DNA of 64,000 bases, taken from assembly GCF_000026365.1 (NCBI RefSeq), contig NC_012996.1, positions 372,001 to 436,000 on the forward strand, in the 5' to 3' direction. The DNA comes from Zygosaccharomyces rouxii (taxonomy: Eukaryota > Ascomycota > Saccharomycetes > Saccharomycetales > Saccharomycetaceae). This document shows, piece after piece, positions 29,391 to 38,796 of this stretch (position 1 is its first letter; each line of letters opens with the position of its first letter). The notes below the pieces were generated by a model. It ran no database searches, had not been told where the DNA came from, and was given only the letters and a program-made list of their open reading frames with translations. The translations under genes and the position numbers were made by a program.

Positions 29391-29430
29391 AAAACCTATT
29401 TTAGGGTATAAAAACCTATTTTAGGGTACA
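29391..29430. repeat. 20-bp tandem duplication carrying two TTAGGGT sites
   Basis: Two adjacent copies of a 20-base unit (AAAACCTATTTTAGGGTATA, last bases differing) each contain TTAGGGT, the reverse complement of ACCCTAA. This is the binding motif of the general regulatory factor Tbf1. The pair sits in the PSD1-DCD1 divergent promoter, about 205 bases from the PSD1 ATG. Binding is inferred from sequence only. Confidence 0.55.
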
Positions 29431-29785
29431 CATTCAAAACACGTGATGCATGTGAAGACATTATTTGTTTACAGCAACAAGATTTCAATACTTTATCGAG
29501 CCATTCTACGAGAGAGCTTCCTTGAAGTTAAATCACACTATTCGTCATTACCTGCATGCTCCTCCTCCCCGCACTCAGCCAAGGGTTTGAGTCCAGATGT
29601 CGATTGGGAAGTTGTATATCCCGATTCACCACACTCCCAGTCCACCCTATCAAGAAATGAGAAAGTCCACGGCATGTTACAAACAGCTCAATAGCACTTC
29701 AGACACATTTATGTCGTCGAGCACCGTATGATTTACGTCTACCCCAAACTCCGAGATTCAATATTATTTCTTGGCATTGCGCGCA

Positions 29786-29791
29786 ACGCGT
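29786..29791. promoter_or_regulatory. MCB (ACGCGT) box before DCD1
   Basis: ACGCGT is the MBF (Mbp1/Swi6) site that drives G1/S transcription of DNA-synthesis genes. It lies 81 bases before the DCD1 ATG at 29872. dCMP deaminase supplies dUMP for dTTP synthesis, so G1/S control is biologically sensible. Confidence 0.6.
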
Positions 29792-29871
29792 TAAAATTTG
29801 AATCGAGATGTCGAGAGAAGAGCTCGAAGACTGCAACTTGTCAGTACAACAAAGAGATCCCGCATGACATC

Positions 29872-30804
29872 ATGTTTGTAATTATAAGTGGTACCAAGTA
29901 TAGTGGTGTTGACATTGCAGTTACAGCTTTAGTAAATAACCATGGATTCCAAAGAATTTACGAAGATGCAAATGAAGACGAATTGATTAGTTACGTAACT
30001 AAAAACTATGTTAAGGATTTGGTAATGAGCTGCACAAACCTATCGCTCGTTGAAAAGCTCGATAAAAGGCCTTCAGCTGTTCATTTCTCGCTGGATGCAC
30101 CTGTTGCCATTAGAATGAAAAATTTCCAACGATTGGCCCCTGGTAAAGATGTGAACCAATTCTTTGCTGAACTGGATTCATACGATTTTAATCCCAATTC
30201 CATTGAGTTAAGAGAAAGATCTCACATTAAGATTAAGTGTATGAACAAGGACATAGCAAATTTCGAAACCAGGATCTCCGATGCTATCAATCAACAGTTG
30301 GAATCGTTGAGGGAACCGAATGATACCTTAAATCCGCCTTTGAGACCCAGTTGGGATACTTATTTCATGAAATTGGCTACCCTAGCTGCCTCGAGATCCA
30401 ATTGTATGAAGAGGAAAGTAGGTTGTGTAATTGTGAGAGAACGTAGAGTGATCGCAACGGGTTACAACGGTACTCCAAGACATTTGACCAATTGTTTCAA
30501 TGGCGGTTGTCCACGTTGTAACGATGGGGACTCTCAAAACCTACACACTTGTCTCTGTCTGCATGCAGAGGAAAATGCGCTTTTGGAGGCTGGTAGAGAT
30601 CGCATTGGCGCTCATGCTACACTTTACTGTGACACTTGCCCCTGTCTAACCTGTTCAGTAAAAATTGTGCAGACTGGCATTACCGAAGTAGTATACAGTC
30701 AAAGTTATCGAATGGACGAAGCAAGTTTCAAAGTCCTTATATCGGCTGGCATTCGTGTAAGGCAATTTAGTTTCGTAAAAGAGCCTAAATTGGTAATGAT
30801 ATGA
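29872..30804 (+). CDS. DCD1: dCMP deaminase Dcd1
   Basis: Dcd1 deaminates dCMP to dUMP, feeding thymidylate synthesis. Starting at 29872 (MFVIISGTKYSGVD) the product is 310 aa, matching S. cerevisiae (312 aa). An N-terminal domain resembles a nucleoside-kinase P-loop region. The C-terminal deaminase domain has the zinc and proton-shuttle motif HAEENALLEAGRD near residue 231 and CPCLTC near 256, with YNGTPRHLTNCFNGGCPRC before it. An in-frame ATG at 29728 would add 48 residues, but the MCB box lies in that extension, so the shorter start is preferred. It matches YHR144C. Confidence 0.95.
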   Translation: MFVIISGTKYSGVDIAVTALVNNHGFQRIYEDANEDELISYVTKNYVKDLVMSCTNLSLVEKLDKRPSAVHFSLDAPVAIRMKNFQRLAPGKDVNQFFAELDSYDFNPNSIELRERSHIKIKCMNKDIANFETRISDAINQQLESLREPNDTLNPPLRPSWDTYFMKLATLAASRSNCMKRKVGCVIVRERRVIATGYNGTPRHLTNCFNGGCPRCNDGDSQNLHTCLCLHAEENALLEAGRDRIGAHATLYCDTCPCLTCSVKIVQTGITEVVYSQSYRMDEASFKVLISAGIRVRQFSFVKEPKLVMI

Positions 30805-30842
30805 AAGTGTTAAATACGGAATATATGAATTGTATGTTTTCC

Positions 30843-31628
30843 TTAGGTCTCCTTGTAAAGATATGGCCCTGGACGTGCTTCACAATCGAAGGCCATATCG
30901 ACAAGTTTCTTATCGTGATAATACAGTTTACCCTGGATATTATCACCGGGATGAAGTTCACCAACACCTGCTGGTGTACCCGTTAAGATAATATCACCAG
31001 GTTCCAAAGAAATCATCGTAGAAATATGTTGAATGATCTTGTGCAAACTGTTCAACATTAGATCTGAAGTCCCATCCTGCTTCTTAACACCATTCACGGA
31101 ACATGTCAATCTGAACAAGTCCTGTAGATTTTGACTATCTGACTTGAATTGTTCCTTTGGAATAAATTGAGAGATGGGGCAGAAAGTGTCGAATCCCTTA
31201 CCAATTGACCATGGTAGCCCTTTCTTCTTAGCTTCATCTTGTACGTTACGTGCAGTTAAGTCTAGTGCTAAGGAAACACCACTAATGGAATCATAGACGT
31301 CTTGAGGTTTAAAATCACCTGGACTGACATTAGAGATGTATTTATCCATAATCAGTGCCAATTCAATTTCATGATGGACAGTGACACCGTTGGGAACCAA
31401 TATAGGGGAAGGATTAGTACCATCTTCATTCAAACCACGATAACTAAACCCATTGGGCAAGCTCTTGCGACGTTGTGATTGAGTAATGGGAGTGACGACA
31501 CTGGATAGAGGTTTCAAAAAGAAAAAAGGTTGTTTTGGTGTTGGATTGTTCAATTCCTTGATATGTGCTGCATAGTTACGACCAATACAAATGATCTTCT
31601 TAGCATTCTTGAGATAATTAAAACTCAT
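30843..31628 (-). CDS. FMP41: Fumarylacetoacetate-hydrolase family mitochondrial protein Fmp41
   Basis: A FAHD1-like protein of the fumarylacetoacetase family; relatives act as acylpyruvate hydrolase or oxaloacetate decarboxylase, and the S. cerevisiae protein was found in mitochondria. The 261-residue product (S. cerevisiae 259) has ICIGRNYAAHIKELN at the N-terminus and the metal-ligand HHEIELALIM near residue 88. SLALDLTARNVQDEAKKKGLPW follows, then the signature ISLEPGDIILTGTPAGVGEL. It matches YNL168C. The yeast substrate is not established. Confidence 0.94.
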   Translation of the reverse strand: MSFNYLKNAKKIICIGRNYAAHIKELNNPTPKQPFFFLKPLSSVVTPITQSQRRKSLPNGFSYRGLNEDGTNPSPILVPNGVTVHHEIELALIMDKYISNVSPGDFKPQDVYDSISGVSLALDLTARNVQDEAKKKGLPWSIGKGFDTFCPISQFIPKEQFKSDSQNLQDLFRLTCSVNGVKKQDGTSDLMLNSLHKIIQHISTMISLEPGDIILTGTPAGVGELHPGDNIQGKLYYHDKKLVDMAFDCEARPGPYLYKET

Positions 31629-31935
31629 CTCGATACGAACAAAAGATGTCGAATTTTTAAATGTATGTATGTTTACCTATGTGTTGAAGTTTACGAATCT
31701 TCGATTTTTCGACTTAGAAGCGCTACTGCGATTATTGAGAAAACCACTAAATTTATTTTATATAACGTTTGACCATAGCTAATAGTATACCTAAACAGTT
31801 TTTCCCCCTTCAATCCATACATTGATTAAGTAATAACAATAACCGTAGTGAATCAAGTAAAAGAAGACTTAACCCCAAATAAAGTAAACCAGCTGGGTCT
31901 ATATTGTTCCATTGATATCGAATATATAGAATTCA

Positions 31936-33741
31936 CTATTCTGTGTTTGGATATTTTGGTAACATAGGTTCTGCCCTTATCGACTGGTTCGCCAGATCTA
32001 CTAACGAGTTGTGCTTTAGGTCAGACATATTATCTGCATGGGATGGTCCCTGTGCATGGACATCATTTATATGGGCTGCCGGTCTACTGCTTATGACGTC
32101 TGGTAATGATCCTATAGTACCAATGGTATTAGCTACCTCCTGTTCCGACCTAGATTGCCTGGCGTCTATCAAAGAAACAGGCAACATCGAAGGGGCGGTA
32201 GTTTCATTCTTAATCATTCCTTGAAAACTCCCACTTTCTGGTGGGAAGTTAGGTAAAGATCCGGTTGTAATTGGTGCCGTATGTGGAGGCTGTTCTTGTC
32301 GCGGCTGTTGTAGTTGTTGTTGCGACTGATGTTGAGATTGCAAACCGGTATTAGTAAAATTAGCAGGAACAGAACCTGGATAGTTGATAGATGAAGATCT
32401 CTTCATTCGATTTAATTCTGTAGGATCCGTTGTACTGCCATTCATACTTCTCACGTTACCTATACTATCATTGTCGGTTCGATGCCTATCTTCGTCGTCA
32501 GTATCGTGCATATGGTTACTTTCCATCTCTCTTCTGGGGTTTCTACCATTTCTTTGGAAATATCTAGTCTCATAAACCACTTGCTTCATATGCGCTAAAA
32601 GCGACAGTGAGGACGGCACATCATTATGGGATATGGAATTTTCCAAGAGTGAGATGAGAGATGAGGACGCAGCTGGAGTTGGTGATCCCGGTATTATACC
32701 ACATAGTTTATCTAACGCTCTTCCCATATCTTCGTACTCATTTTGGTAAAATTGAAGATCCATCTCTACACGTTTGATATATTCCTTTTTCCTCTTTCTA
32801 AACTTCGATGCTGCTACACGATTCCTCTCTAAAAATTCTTTACGTTTACGTTCTTGATCTTCTTCATTCATGTCCCCAGACTCATCCATGGTAGGCCTTA
32901 TATCTTCGTTCTTCGATAATCTTCTAGTTTCCGCAAGATTTGGAGTCGAACTCTGACTCTTTTTAGCCGCCTTAGAACTCTTGCTCGCATTACTCGTATT
33001 CCTCTTTCTACCAGTCGACAATGGCTGTTGTTGAGCTTGTGGAGAATCTGGTTGAGGAGGCGATCTCTTCAAATGCTGCTGCTGCTGCTGCTGCTGTAGT
33101 TGTTGTGGATTTCGTAGCTGTTGTTGATGATGCTGTTGAGCAATGGGCGGTGGATGTTGATGCTGCTGCAAGTGATGCTGCAGGTGTTGTCCGTTATTAG
33201 GCTCTCTGGCCAGATGTGCAGAATTATCCTGATCCATTGTTGGCTCAGCAGCAGCTGCATAAGAACCTTCGAGATTGAGAGGAGGTCTTCCAACATGACC
33301 TGGAGAAGCAGTTCCAGGGAAACCTAATAGAGATCCCAGACATGGTGTAAAGGGAGCAGGTGTAACACCACCACTAACCACCGAGCCTGGTTTCGCCTGC
33401 GGATGAACCTGGTTAGCACCATTAAGTGCTGGTAAAGCTGGATAATGATGATGTTGTTGTCCTGGTGCCAGTATTCCCGGAGTCAAACCTGTTCTTAAAC
33501 TGGATTCATTAGGAGTTAAGCCAGTTTTAGAAAGATTGAGGAAGAATGACGGCGTTCGACTTGGTTCTGCTTTAATGGAGACAGAACCATTATTAGCGCC
33601 TCCACCTGTACTTGTAGAGCTAGTGTTGTTGCTATTGTTTACAGCAATCCCACTCGTTTGCGACGCAGAAACAGGTCCTACGCCCACACCGTTGTTATTA
33701 TTATTGTTGTTGTTATTATTATGATTGTGATTATGAGGATG

Positions 33742-33777
<36 letters not shown>

Positions 33778-34116
33778 GGCACCAGAATTTTGAGACGGCA
33801 CGCATGATGGCGATAGCAATAGAGGTGGTAATCTTCTAAATCCACCTGGAGTTAAAAGTGGTGGTGATAGAATATTTGGCTTTTGAGAACCGTATAAGAA
33901 TGGCGACTTTCCATCTGCACCTCTCCCAACGTTTACAGGTGGTCTTGACTCTGGCCGCTGTTGAAAATGTTGTGAATCTTGTGGTAAATACGCTTGGCTT
34001 GGAGGTGCGCTTGAACCTTCAGATTGCTGTTCCTTTGTTGAAGCAAAACTCTGTTCAAATGGATTTGGCTCCAGATCAAAGGCAGATACGCCATTCTTTT
34101 GATTGGTGGTAGACAT
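31936..34116 (-). CDS. SKO1: ATF/CREB bZIP transcription factor Sko1
   Basis: Sko1 is the Hog1- and PKA-controlled bZIP factor that represses or activates osmotic-stress genes at CRE sites with Tup1-Cyc8. An upstream TTG (34173) keeps the frame open, but the ATG at 34114-34116 gives MSTTNQKNGVSAFDLEPNPFEQSFAST, the family start; product 726 aa (S. cerevisiae 647). Ser/Thr-Pro sites (LLTPGG, LLSPS, GLTPNE) resemble Hog1 targets. The bZIP basic region NRVAASKFRKRKK is near residue 430, followed by a short zipper. Pure Asn runs (about residues 118-142) and Gln runs (about 340-352) make it longer. It matches YNL167C. Confidence 0.94.
33060..33095. repeat. CAG/CTG trinucleotide tract in SKO1 (poly-Gln)
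   Basis: A run of CTG codon complements with few CAA/CAT interruptions encodes a Gln stretch in Sko1. Near-pure repeat purity suggests length variability. Confidence 0.75.
33690..33777. repeat. AAT/AAC trinucleotide tract in SKO1 (poly-Asn)
   Basis: Two runs of ATT/GTT complements (about 33690-33720 and 33742-33777) separated by a His/Asn segment encode poly-Asn. The second is almost pure AAT. Confidence 0.8.
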
Positions 34117-34657
34117 GTTAAAATTTAAATTGAAATCAAATTGAAAATTCCAAAACTTCTCAAACCTTCCCAATAGTATTTCTTCTTACCCTTAAACCTT
34201 GTTGTATGAAATATCTAAACTAACCGAATAGTTGGTGAACAAAGACATGCAATAACAGAAATTGCTGTTAATATTAATCGAAACCAATCTACTTGCTCGT
34301 AATATCGAGCTACGAAACTTTATCGAATCTCAACCGTAAGACGTAACCAAGCCCCAGAGTTTTATTTTCACCTTCTGAGTTAATGTGTGGTTTGAAGTCA
34401 AGGTGGGTTTTCGTTCTCGGATTAGAATCACTTTACAAAAGGACTTAATTTCACAGAGAAAACAAATAAGGTTGATGTTGTGAAACACAGTGCGTCTGAA
34501 GGACATCTGCCGTCATTTAATTCAGGCTAGACACCGCTAATAAGAATATACATCCCTTCGCTGAGCTCTTGAACTTGTATTAACACCAAAATTCGCTTTT
34601 TATTTATACAGAAAACTATAAACTACAGACTACAATATCCTAAATGTCTATTTTACC
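34117..34657. other. SKO1 promoter and RPC10 3' region
   Basis: A 541-base spacer holding the SKO1 promoter and the downstream flank of RPC10, both on the minus strand. No distinct element beyond AT-rich stretches was recognised. Confidence 0.4.
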
Positions 34658-34870
34658 TCACCTTGCCTCGAACTGGACCATACGCTTTGTTCTTGCCTTT
34701 AGCAGAATTCTGTGACCACAGTCCTTGCAACGAACTGGATCAGTTCTTGATAGTGACAACTTACTGGAACATTCAGCGCAAATGTACTTCAAAGTGGCAG
34801 ATCTGGCTTGTGATGTACCTGCAGCTGCAACGTCCAAATTACTTGGGATCTGGAAACCTTCACGGGACAT
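34658..34870 (-). CDS. RPC10: Shared RNA polymerase subunit Rpc10 (ABC10-alpha, Rpb12)
   Basis: A zinc-binding subunit common to RNA polymerases I, II and III. The ATG at 34868-34870 gives a 70-residue protein, exactly the S. cerevisiae length; the 13 codons upstream are not conserved-looking and are excluded. The Cys4 zinc ribbon is CAECSS...CKDC (about residues 31-51), followed by GHRILLKARTKRMVQFEAR, the invariant family C-terminus. A PAC site lies about 75 bases upstream. It matches YHR143W-A. Confidence 0.96.
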   Translation of the reverse strand: MSREGFQIPSNLDVAAAGTSQARSATLKYICAECSSKLSLSRTDPVRCKDCGHRILLKARTKRMVQFEAR

Positions 34871-34943
34871 ATCGATAGAACTATGGACCTTTACTCTTGT
34901 TGCATTCAAAGTATTAACACTAAAGCTGATTGATTATTCTGAT

Positions 34944-34952
34944 GCTCATCGC
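34944..34952. promoter_or_regulatory. PAC motif before RPC10
   Basis: GCTCATCGC is the reverse of GCGATGAGC, the polymerase A and C (PAC) element originally described in RNA polymerase I/III subunit genes. It lies 74-82 bases upstream of the RPC10 ATG and is followed by an A-rich stretch. Confidence 0.75.
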
Positions 34953-35067
34953 CTTTAGAAATGAAAAAAAAACCAAATCCGGGTAATAATAGAAACAATA
35001 TATGGCGGTATCTATGAGTTATACAGTACAAAAACAAAAACAAAATAAAAAGGAAATGAATTTATTA

Positions 35068-37065
35068 TCATTTGGTTCCTACCCAGAATTGACCATTCTC
35101 ACCACGGTCAATTTCTCTTCTCAACTGCCTACTCAGCAGCACACCGACGTCATATTTCTCTTTGTTCTTTTTATCAAGATACTCCTGCAATTTGTCAACA
35201 GCACGAGACAATTTACGGGAATCTTCAATGGGCAAAGAAGATGCTGTGTTCATCTTAGTTAAATAGTCAATTTCTCTTTGAAGCTTGGTGCATTTTTTAA
35301 CCAAATGGTCTAATTTCTTCTGTAAAATTGCTGGACCATCTACATTTGAATCCTTATAGCTGGAAAAAGTTCCAGCAGATGTCTTCCTACTAGTACGACC
35401 ATCAGGCCCAACAACACCAACAGAGACGACTCTGAATGGATTTGTTGGGCGCCGCGATGTTACGGGTGTATTACTCGTCGTTGCAGGTCTCTGGGCAGAG
35501 TTCTTAGGGATGTGGATGAAATCATCTGTGTCTGTTGATCCAGAAGTAGAACGTTCATATACTTTATCACTTGTGAATGGATTGTCGGTACTTCCATTGG
35601 AATCTTGAGAAGTATTTGCGGTGTGTGGGGGTGCAGGTTCTGCAGGTTCTGCAGTTTCAAAAGTTTCATAGGAATAATCGTAAGGGTCATTTTGTGGTTC
35701 ATTTATGTGGTATGGTCCCACTGAACTTCTTGCCTGTGGTAGGTCAGATGCTTCTTGACCAAGCTCTTGATGGTATTGTAATCCTGGTTGATCATCATAC
35801 TTGTCATACAAACTGTCGCTGAATTTCTCACCTGAAGTGCCTTGACCCATAACGCTTTGTGTGGTATCAGGCAATGAATTACCATTGCTGTTATGGTTTT
35901 GTGTTGCACCAATAGTCCTCTTATGAGTTTCTGGAGAATCTTGATGTGCTGGTTCGTATGAATAGTCTAAGCTTTCATCTTCACGGGTTTCCACAAATTC
36001 CATTCCCCTTGGTGGATTTGGAACTTCCTTATATTGTTCTGTTGCGTAGGAATAGTCCTTGTGTTCAGGTTCCTGTGTCTCTGTTGCATAGGAATGGTCC
36101 CTGTGTTCAGGTTCCTGTGTCTCTGTCTCATGGGAATATTCCTTGTGATCAAGTTCCTGTGCATCTGTTTCATGCGTGTGTTGGTGGTTATGAATTTCCT
36201 GCGGATAAGGGTGAGTGGTTGGCAATTCTTGTTCATTTTGTTTAATGTCTGATTGAGTTTCTGAATGAGTTTCAGATTGAGACTCTGGTGGAATGTCTGG
36301 TTTAATGTCTGTTTGAGTTTCATAATTGATTGTCCTAGGAGTCTCTTGTTCCGGTAGAGCAGCAGCTTGTGGAATTCGAGGTGTCGCTTTTGGCGTTGCC
36401 TCAGGTTGGACTTTATTCTCTTTTTCACTTTCATTTTCATTTTCATTTTCATTTTCATACTCAGGTTTAGGTTCTTCAACTTCATCCTCCCATTCGTCAT
36501 TGGATTCAGGGTACTGTTCAGAAAACTGGCGTTTGTGTAATTGCATGCCGCCATTTACATGTTCTTGCGATTCCCTCTCCTCGGGTGCCTGGAAAGTTTC
36601 TTCGGGATCTTCTTCTTCGTTATCATACTCTGTATCAGCTTCACTTTGTCCTGTAGTATAAGCTTGTTCATCTTGTTCCTGTTGATCCTCCGACCAACCG
36701 TAATACTCATCATTGGAAGCCTCAGAACGGGCAACCGGAGCCTCTTGAGAGTCATAGACTGCCTCTGATGCACCAGAAGGCTTATGCAAAGAATCTTCCC
36801 TAGTGATAGATCCATGACCATCTGCTTCCGAATATACTGATGTCGCAGAATTTTGTACTGAATCCTCTCGAGACAATTCACCTTGATGCGTAGCTGCACT
36901 ACCCAAGTGCTGGTTATCTTCAGCATGCTGCCCTCTGGAATCCTGCTCCAAACGATCCCCAGCCTCATTCAGTTTTAAGTTCTCATCAATCATTTGATTC
37001 ATGTGATCGATGTCGAGCTCTATACGTGAAACACGCTTCTCTATAGAAGCTTTATCCAACCCCAT
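35068..37065 (-). CDS. BNI5: Septin-binding bud-neck protein Bni5
   Basis: Bni5 links septins to the type II myosin Myo1 at the bud neck before cytokinesis. The ATG at 37063-37065 gives MGLDKASIEKRVSRIELDIDHM, the family start (a TTG three codons upstream is excluded); product 665 aa against 448 in S. cerevisiae. The N-terminal coiled coil continues with NQMIDENLKL. The long middle is acidic and Gln/His/Thr-rich with repeated ETETQEPEH(R/K)D(H/Y)SY units. The C-terminus has NPFRVVSVG, matching Bni5, then a coiled coil and basic tail. The extra 200 residues lie in the disordered middle. It matches YNL166C. Confidence 0.88.
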   Translation of the reverse strand: MGLDKASIEKRVSRIELDIDHMNQMIDENLKLNEAGDRLEQDSRGQHAEDNQHLGSAATHQGELSREDSVQNSATSVYSEADGHGSITREDSLHKPSGASEAVYDSQEAPVARSEASNDEYYGWSEDQQEQDEQAYTTGQSEADTEYDNEEEDPEETFQAPEERESQEHVNGGMQLHKRQFSEQYPESNDEWEDEVEEPKPEYENENENENESEKENKVQPEATPKATPRIPQAAALPEQETPRTINYETQTDIKPDIPPESQSETHSETQSDIKQNEQELPTTHPYPQEIHNHQHTHETDAQELDHKEYSHETETQEPEHRDHSYATETQEPEHKDYSYATEQYKEVPNPPRGMEFVETREDESLDYSYEPAHQDSPETHKRTIGATQNHNSNGNSLPDTTQSVMGQGTSGEKFSDSLYDKYDDQPGLQYHQELGQEASDLPQARSSVGPYHINEPQNDPYDYSYETFETAEPAEPAPPHTANTSQDSNGSTDNPFTSDKVYERSTSGSTDTDDFIHIPKNSAQRPATTSNTPVTSRRPTNPFRVVSVGVVGPDGRTSRKTSAGTFSSYKDSNVDGPAILQKKLDHLVKKCTKLQREIDYLTKMNTASSLPIEDSRKLSRAVDKLQEYLDKKNKEKYDVGVLLSRQLRREIDRGENGQFWVGTK
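36040..36170. repeat. Imperfect 45-51 bp tandem repeats in BNI5
   Basis: Three to four copies encode ETQEPEHxDxSYAT-type units in the disordered middle of Bni5. They are diverged but clearly tandem, and they contribute to the protein's extra length. Confidence 0.7.
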
Positions 37066-37500
37066 CCTAGTCAAATCAAGGTCGTGGAATCCACTAATTT
37101 AGACGAATTTGGTTCAAATCAACTCCTTTAACCACTTTTTCGAATTTAAAAGTTTCAATTTGGTTTTGTTTGTTGATCTTTGAAAAACATTGAATCTTCT
37201 ATTTTTCGTGTATCGAGCAGCTTTAATTCTCTGCATGTAAAATGTGCGATGAGCAATCAACAGTTAAAAATAAGAAGCTACCAGAATAAATCACATCTTA
37301 GACCCTAGTGAATTCATCTTCACGACTTGTAACCCATTTATTTTAAAACTACACCCTTTATTTGTATAGAACGTTTTAATGCTCACCTACCTCATGTGAT
37401 TAAGAGGTTAGATTATGCATACTTGGAACAGTAACATTCTTTCAAACACTGCAACTCATCACAAAACCAAGAAGGGTAGCTTGCATAGACTAGAGCACTT
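37066..37500. promoter_or_regulatory. BNI5-YNL165W-like divergent spacer
   Basis: A 435-base spacer with the promoters of both flanking genes. AT-rich stretches and a TGAAAAACATTGAA near 37183 are visible. No specific factor site is convincing. Confidence 0.4.
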
Positions 37501-38625
37501 ATGAATAGGGTACGAGAGTTGATAGGAGGTCAACATAGTAGCAGAAATGAAAGGACTCGCTCACAAAGGCAAGATGTACCACAACCAGGGATGAGCACAA
37601 GAGAAGGCGAAGATCAAGAGACACTATTCGAGAACGATACTGATGACGGCGATGGATTAGATGATACAGAGACTTTGAATACTGTTGCATCAGGTGGTGA
37701 CACTATTGGCGATTTCCAGAGACAAGGATTTGTTAACAGATGCCCTCGATTTACACATCATAGAATGATACCTTTCATACTGGTACTGCTAACTAAGGGA
37801 TTCTTCTGTTTCCCTAGTGAAAAATCTTTCAAAAAGTATATTGAGAATAAGAGGAAATTCGATAAGTTGGATGGTATTGAAGGGTTAGGTATACCCTTAT
37901 TCCATGCGGTACCACTTGGTGTCGTCAAGACAATCTTCAGTCCCAAATCGCCCATAATGAAAATTTACAAGTATGTTATCATTGATTCCGAAAGGGACAA
38001 ACCACCACCCGATGCTGAACAAATTTCAGTAGATGGATCGTTAACACTTTACAAGTATTTGTTCTGCAGCATCCTCGAAGAAATCAATAACGATGCAGGT
38101 AGGGTGGAACACAAATTTAATTTTACCCGTCTAGATAACGATGGACCTTTACCACAAGTGCTTACTATGGCTAATATGATTCATTTGAGAAACACTGACA
38201 CTACATTAAATGGTTTAAACCTCCGATGGTATGGTACTTCAGGGTTTGCGTCACCTTTTGGTACCGGTAATATCAAGCTGTTAGTCCTAGATGATAATAT
38301 GGCATCATTCATGGATCAAAAGACTGTTGAGGAATACGAACATCACTATAGAAATAATAGAACTCGACCATTAGGCAGATTACCCATCTGGGCCAAATAT
38401 TCAAATGAAGGTTCCACTGTAATACCGAAGAAACGTACTTTAAGGATGGCTAAGTTACAAATGGGTGAATACCAATCGATTGCTCATTCTGATGGTATTT
38501 TTAACGTTCCATGGGAAACTCAGGCTTTGACCTGCATGTGCATGGTATTGCACGAATACGAGTCAAGAAAAGATCGTAGACGTACTGGAGGTCTTACACT
38601 GGGCCCGGATATGATCTTCATGTAA
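37501..38625 (+). CDS. Conserved protein of unknown function (YNL165W-like)
   Basis: A 374-residue protein in the position of S. cerevisiae YNL165W, between BNI5 and IBD2; I assign it mainly by synteny. The first 75 residues are polar and disordered (Arg/Gln, then Asp/Glu). From about residue 78 it is a compact, probably folded domain with a hydrophobic start (MIPFILVLLTKGFFCF), then GIPLFHAVPLGVVKTIFSPKSPI, LRWYGTSGFASPFGTGNIKLLVLDD and a C-terminal ALTCMCMVLHEYESRKDRRRTGG. No catalytic motif or signal peptide was recognised. Function unknown. Confidence 0.75.
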   Translation: MNRVRELIGGQHSSRNERTRSQRQDVPQPGMSTREGEDQETLFENDTDDGDGLDDTETLNTVASGGDTIGDFQRQGFVNRCPRFTHHRMIPFILVLLTKGFFCFPSEKSFKKYIENKRKFDKLDGIEGLGIPLFHAVPLGVVKTIFSPKSPIMKIYKYVIIDSERDKPPPDAEQISVDGSLTLYKYLFCSILEEINNDAGRVEHKFNFTRLDNDGPLPQVLTMANMIHLRNTDTTLNGLNLRWYGTSGFASPFGTGNIKLLVLDDNMASFMDQKTVEEYEHHYRNNRTRPLGRLPIWAKYSNEGSTVIPKKRTLRMAKLQMGEYQSIAHSDGIFNVPWETQALTCMCMVLHEYESRKDRRRTGGLTLGPDMIFM

Positions 38626-38796
38626 TATCTTAAGTCAAAAAAGAATTCTTCTTTTAATCAATTATAACAACAAAGTAACAAAAAATACATATAAAAATAA
38701 TTACAATCCAGTAGAAATCAAGTTCTCTTCTGGTCGATCATGAATTGAAAAACTCGTGCCCAGCATTATAGTTGAAAACCATTTTCAGAATAATGT

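Larger units (their letters stand above)
29188..29871. promoter_or_regulatory. PSD1-DCD1 divergent promoter region
   Basis: A 684-base spacer. It contains the tandem TTAGGGT-bearing duplication (29391-29430), a CACGTG E-box near 29441 and an MCB box (29786-29791). An 83-codon open frame at 29443-29694 has no recognisable features and is treated as chance. Confidence 0.5.

Noticed and set aside
29443..29694. 83-codon plus frame between PSD1 and DCD1
   Set aside because: Unrecognised composition in a divergent promoter holding regulatory motifs.
37111..37121. B-box-like GGTTCAAATC
   Set aside because: No A-box, acceptor pairing or terminator around it, so not a tRNA gene.
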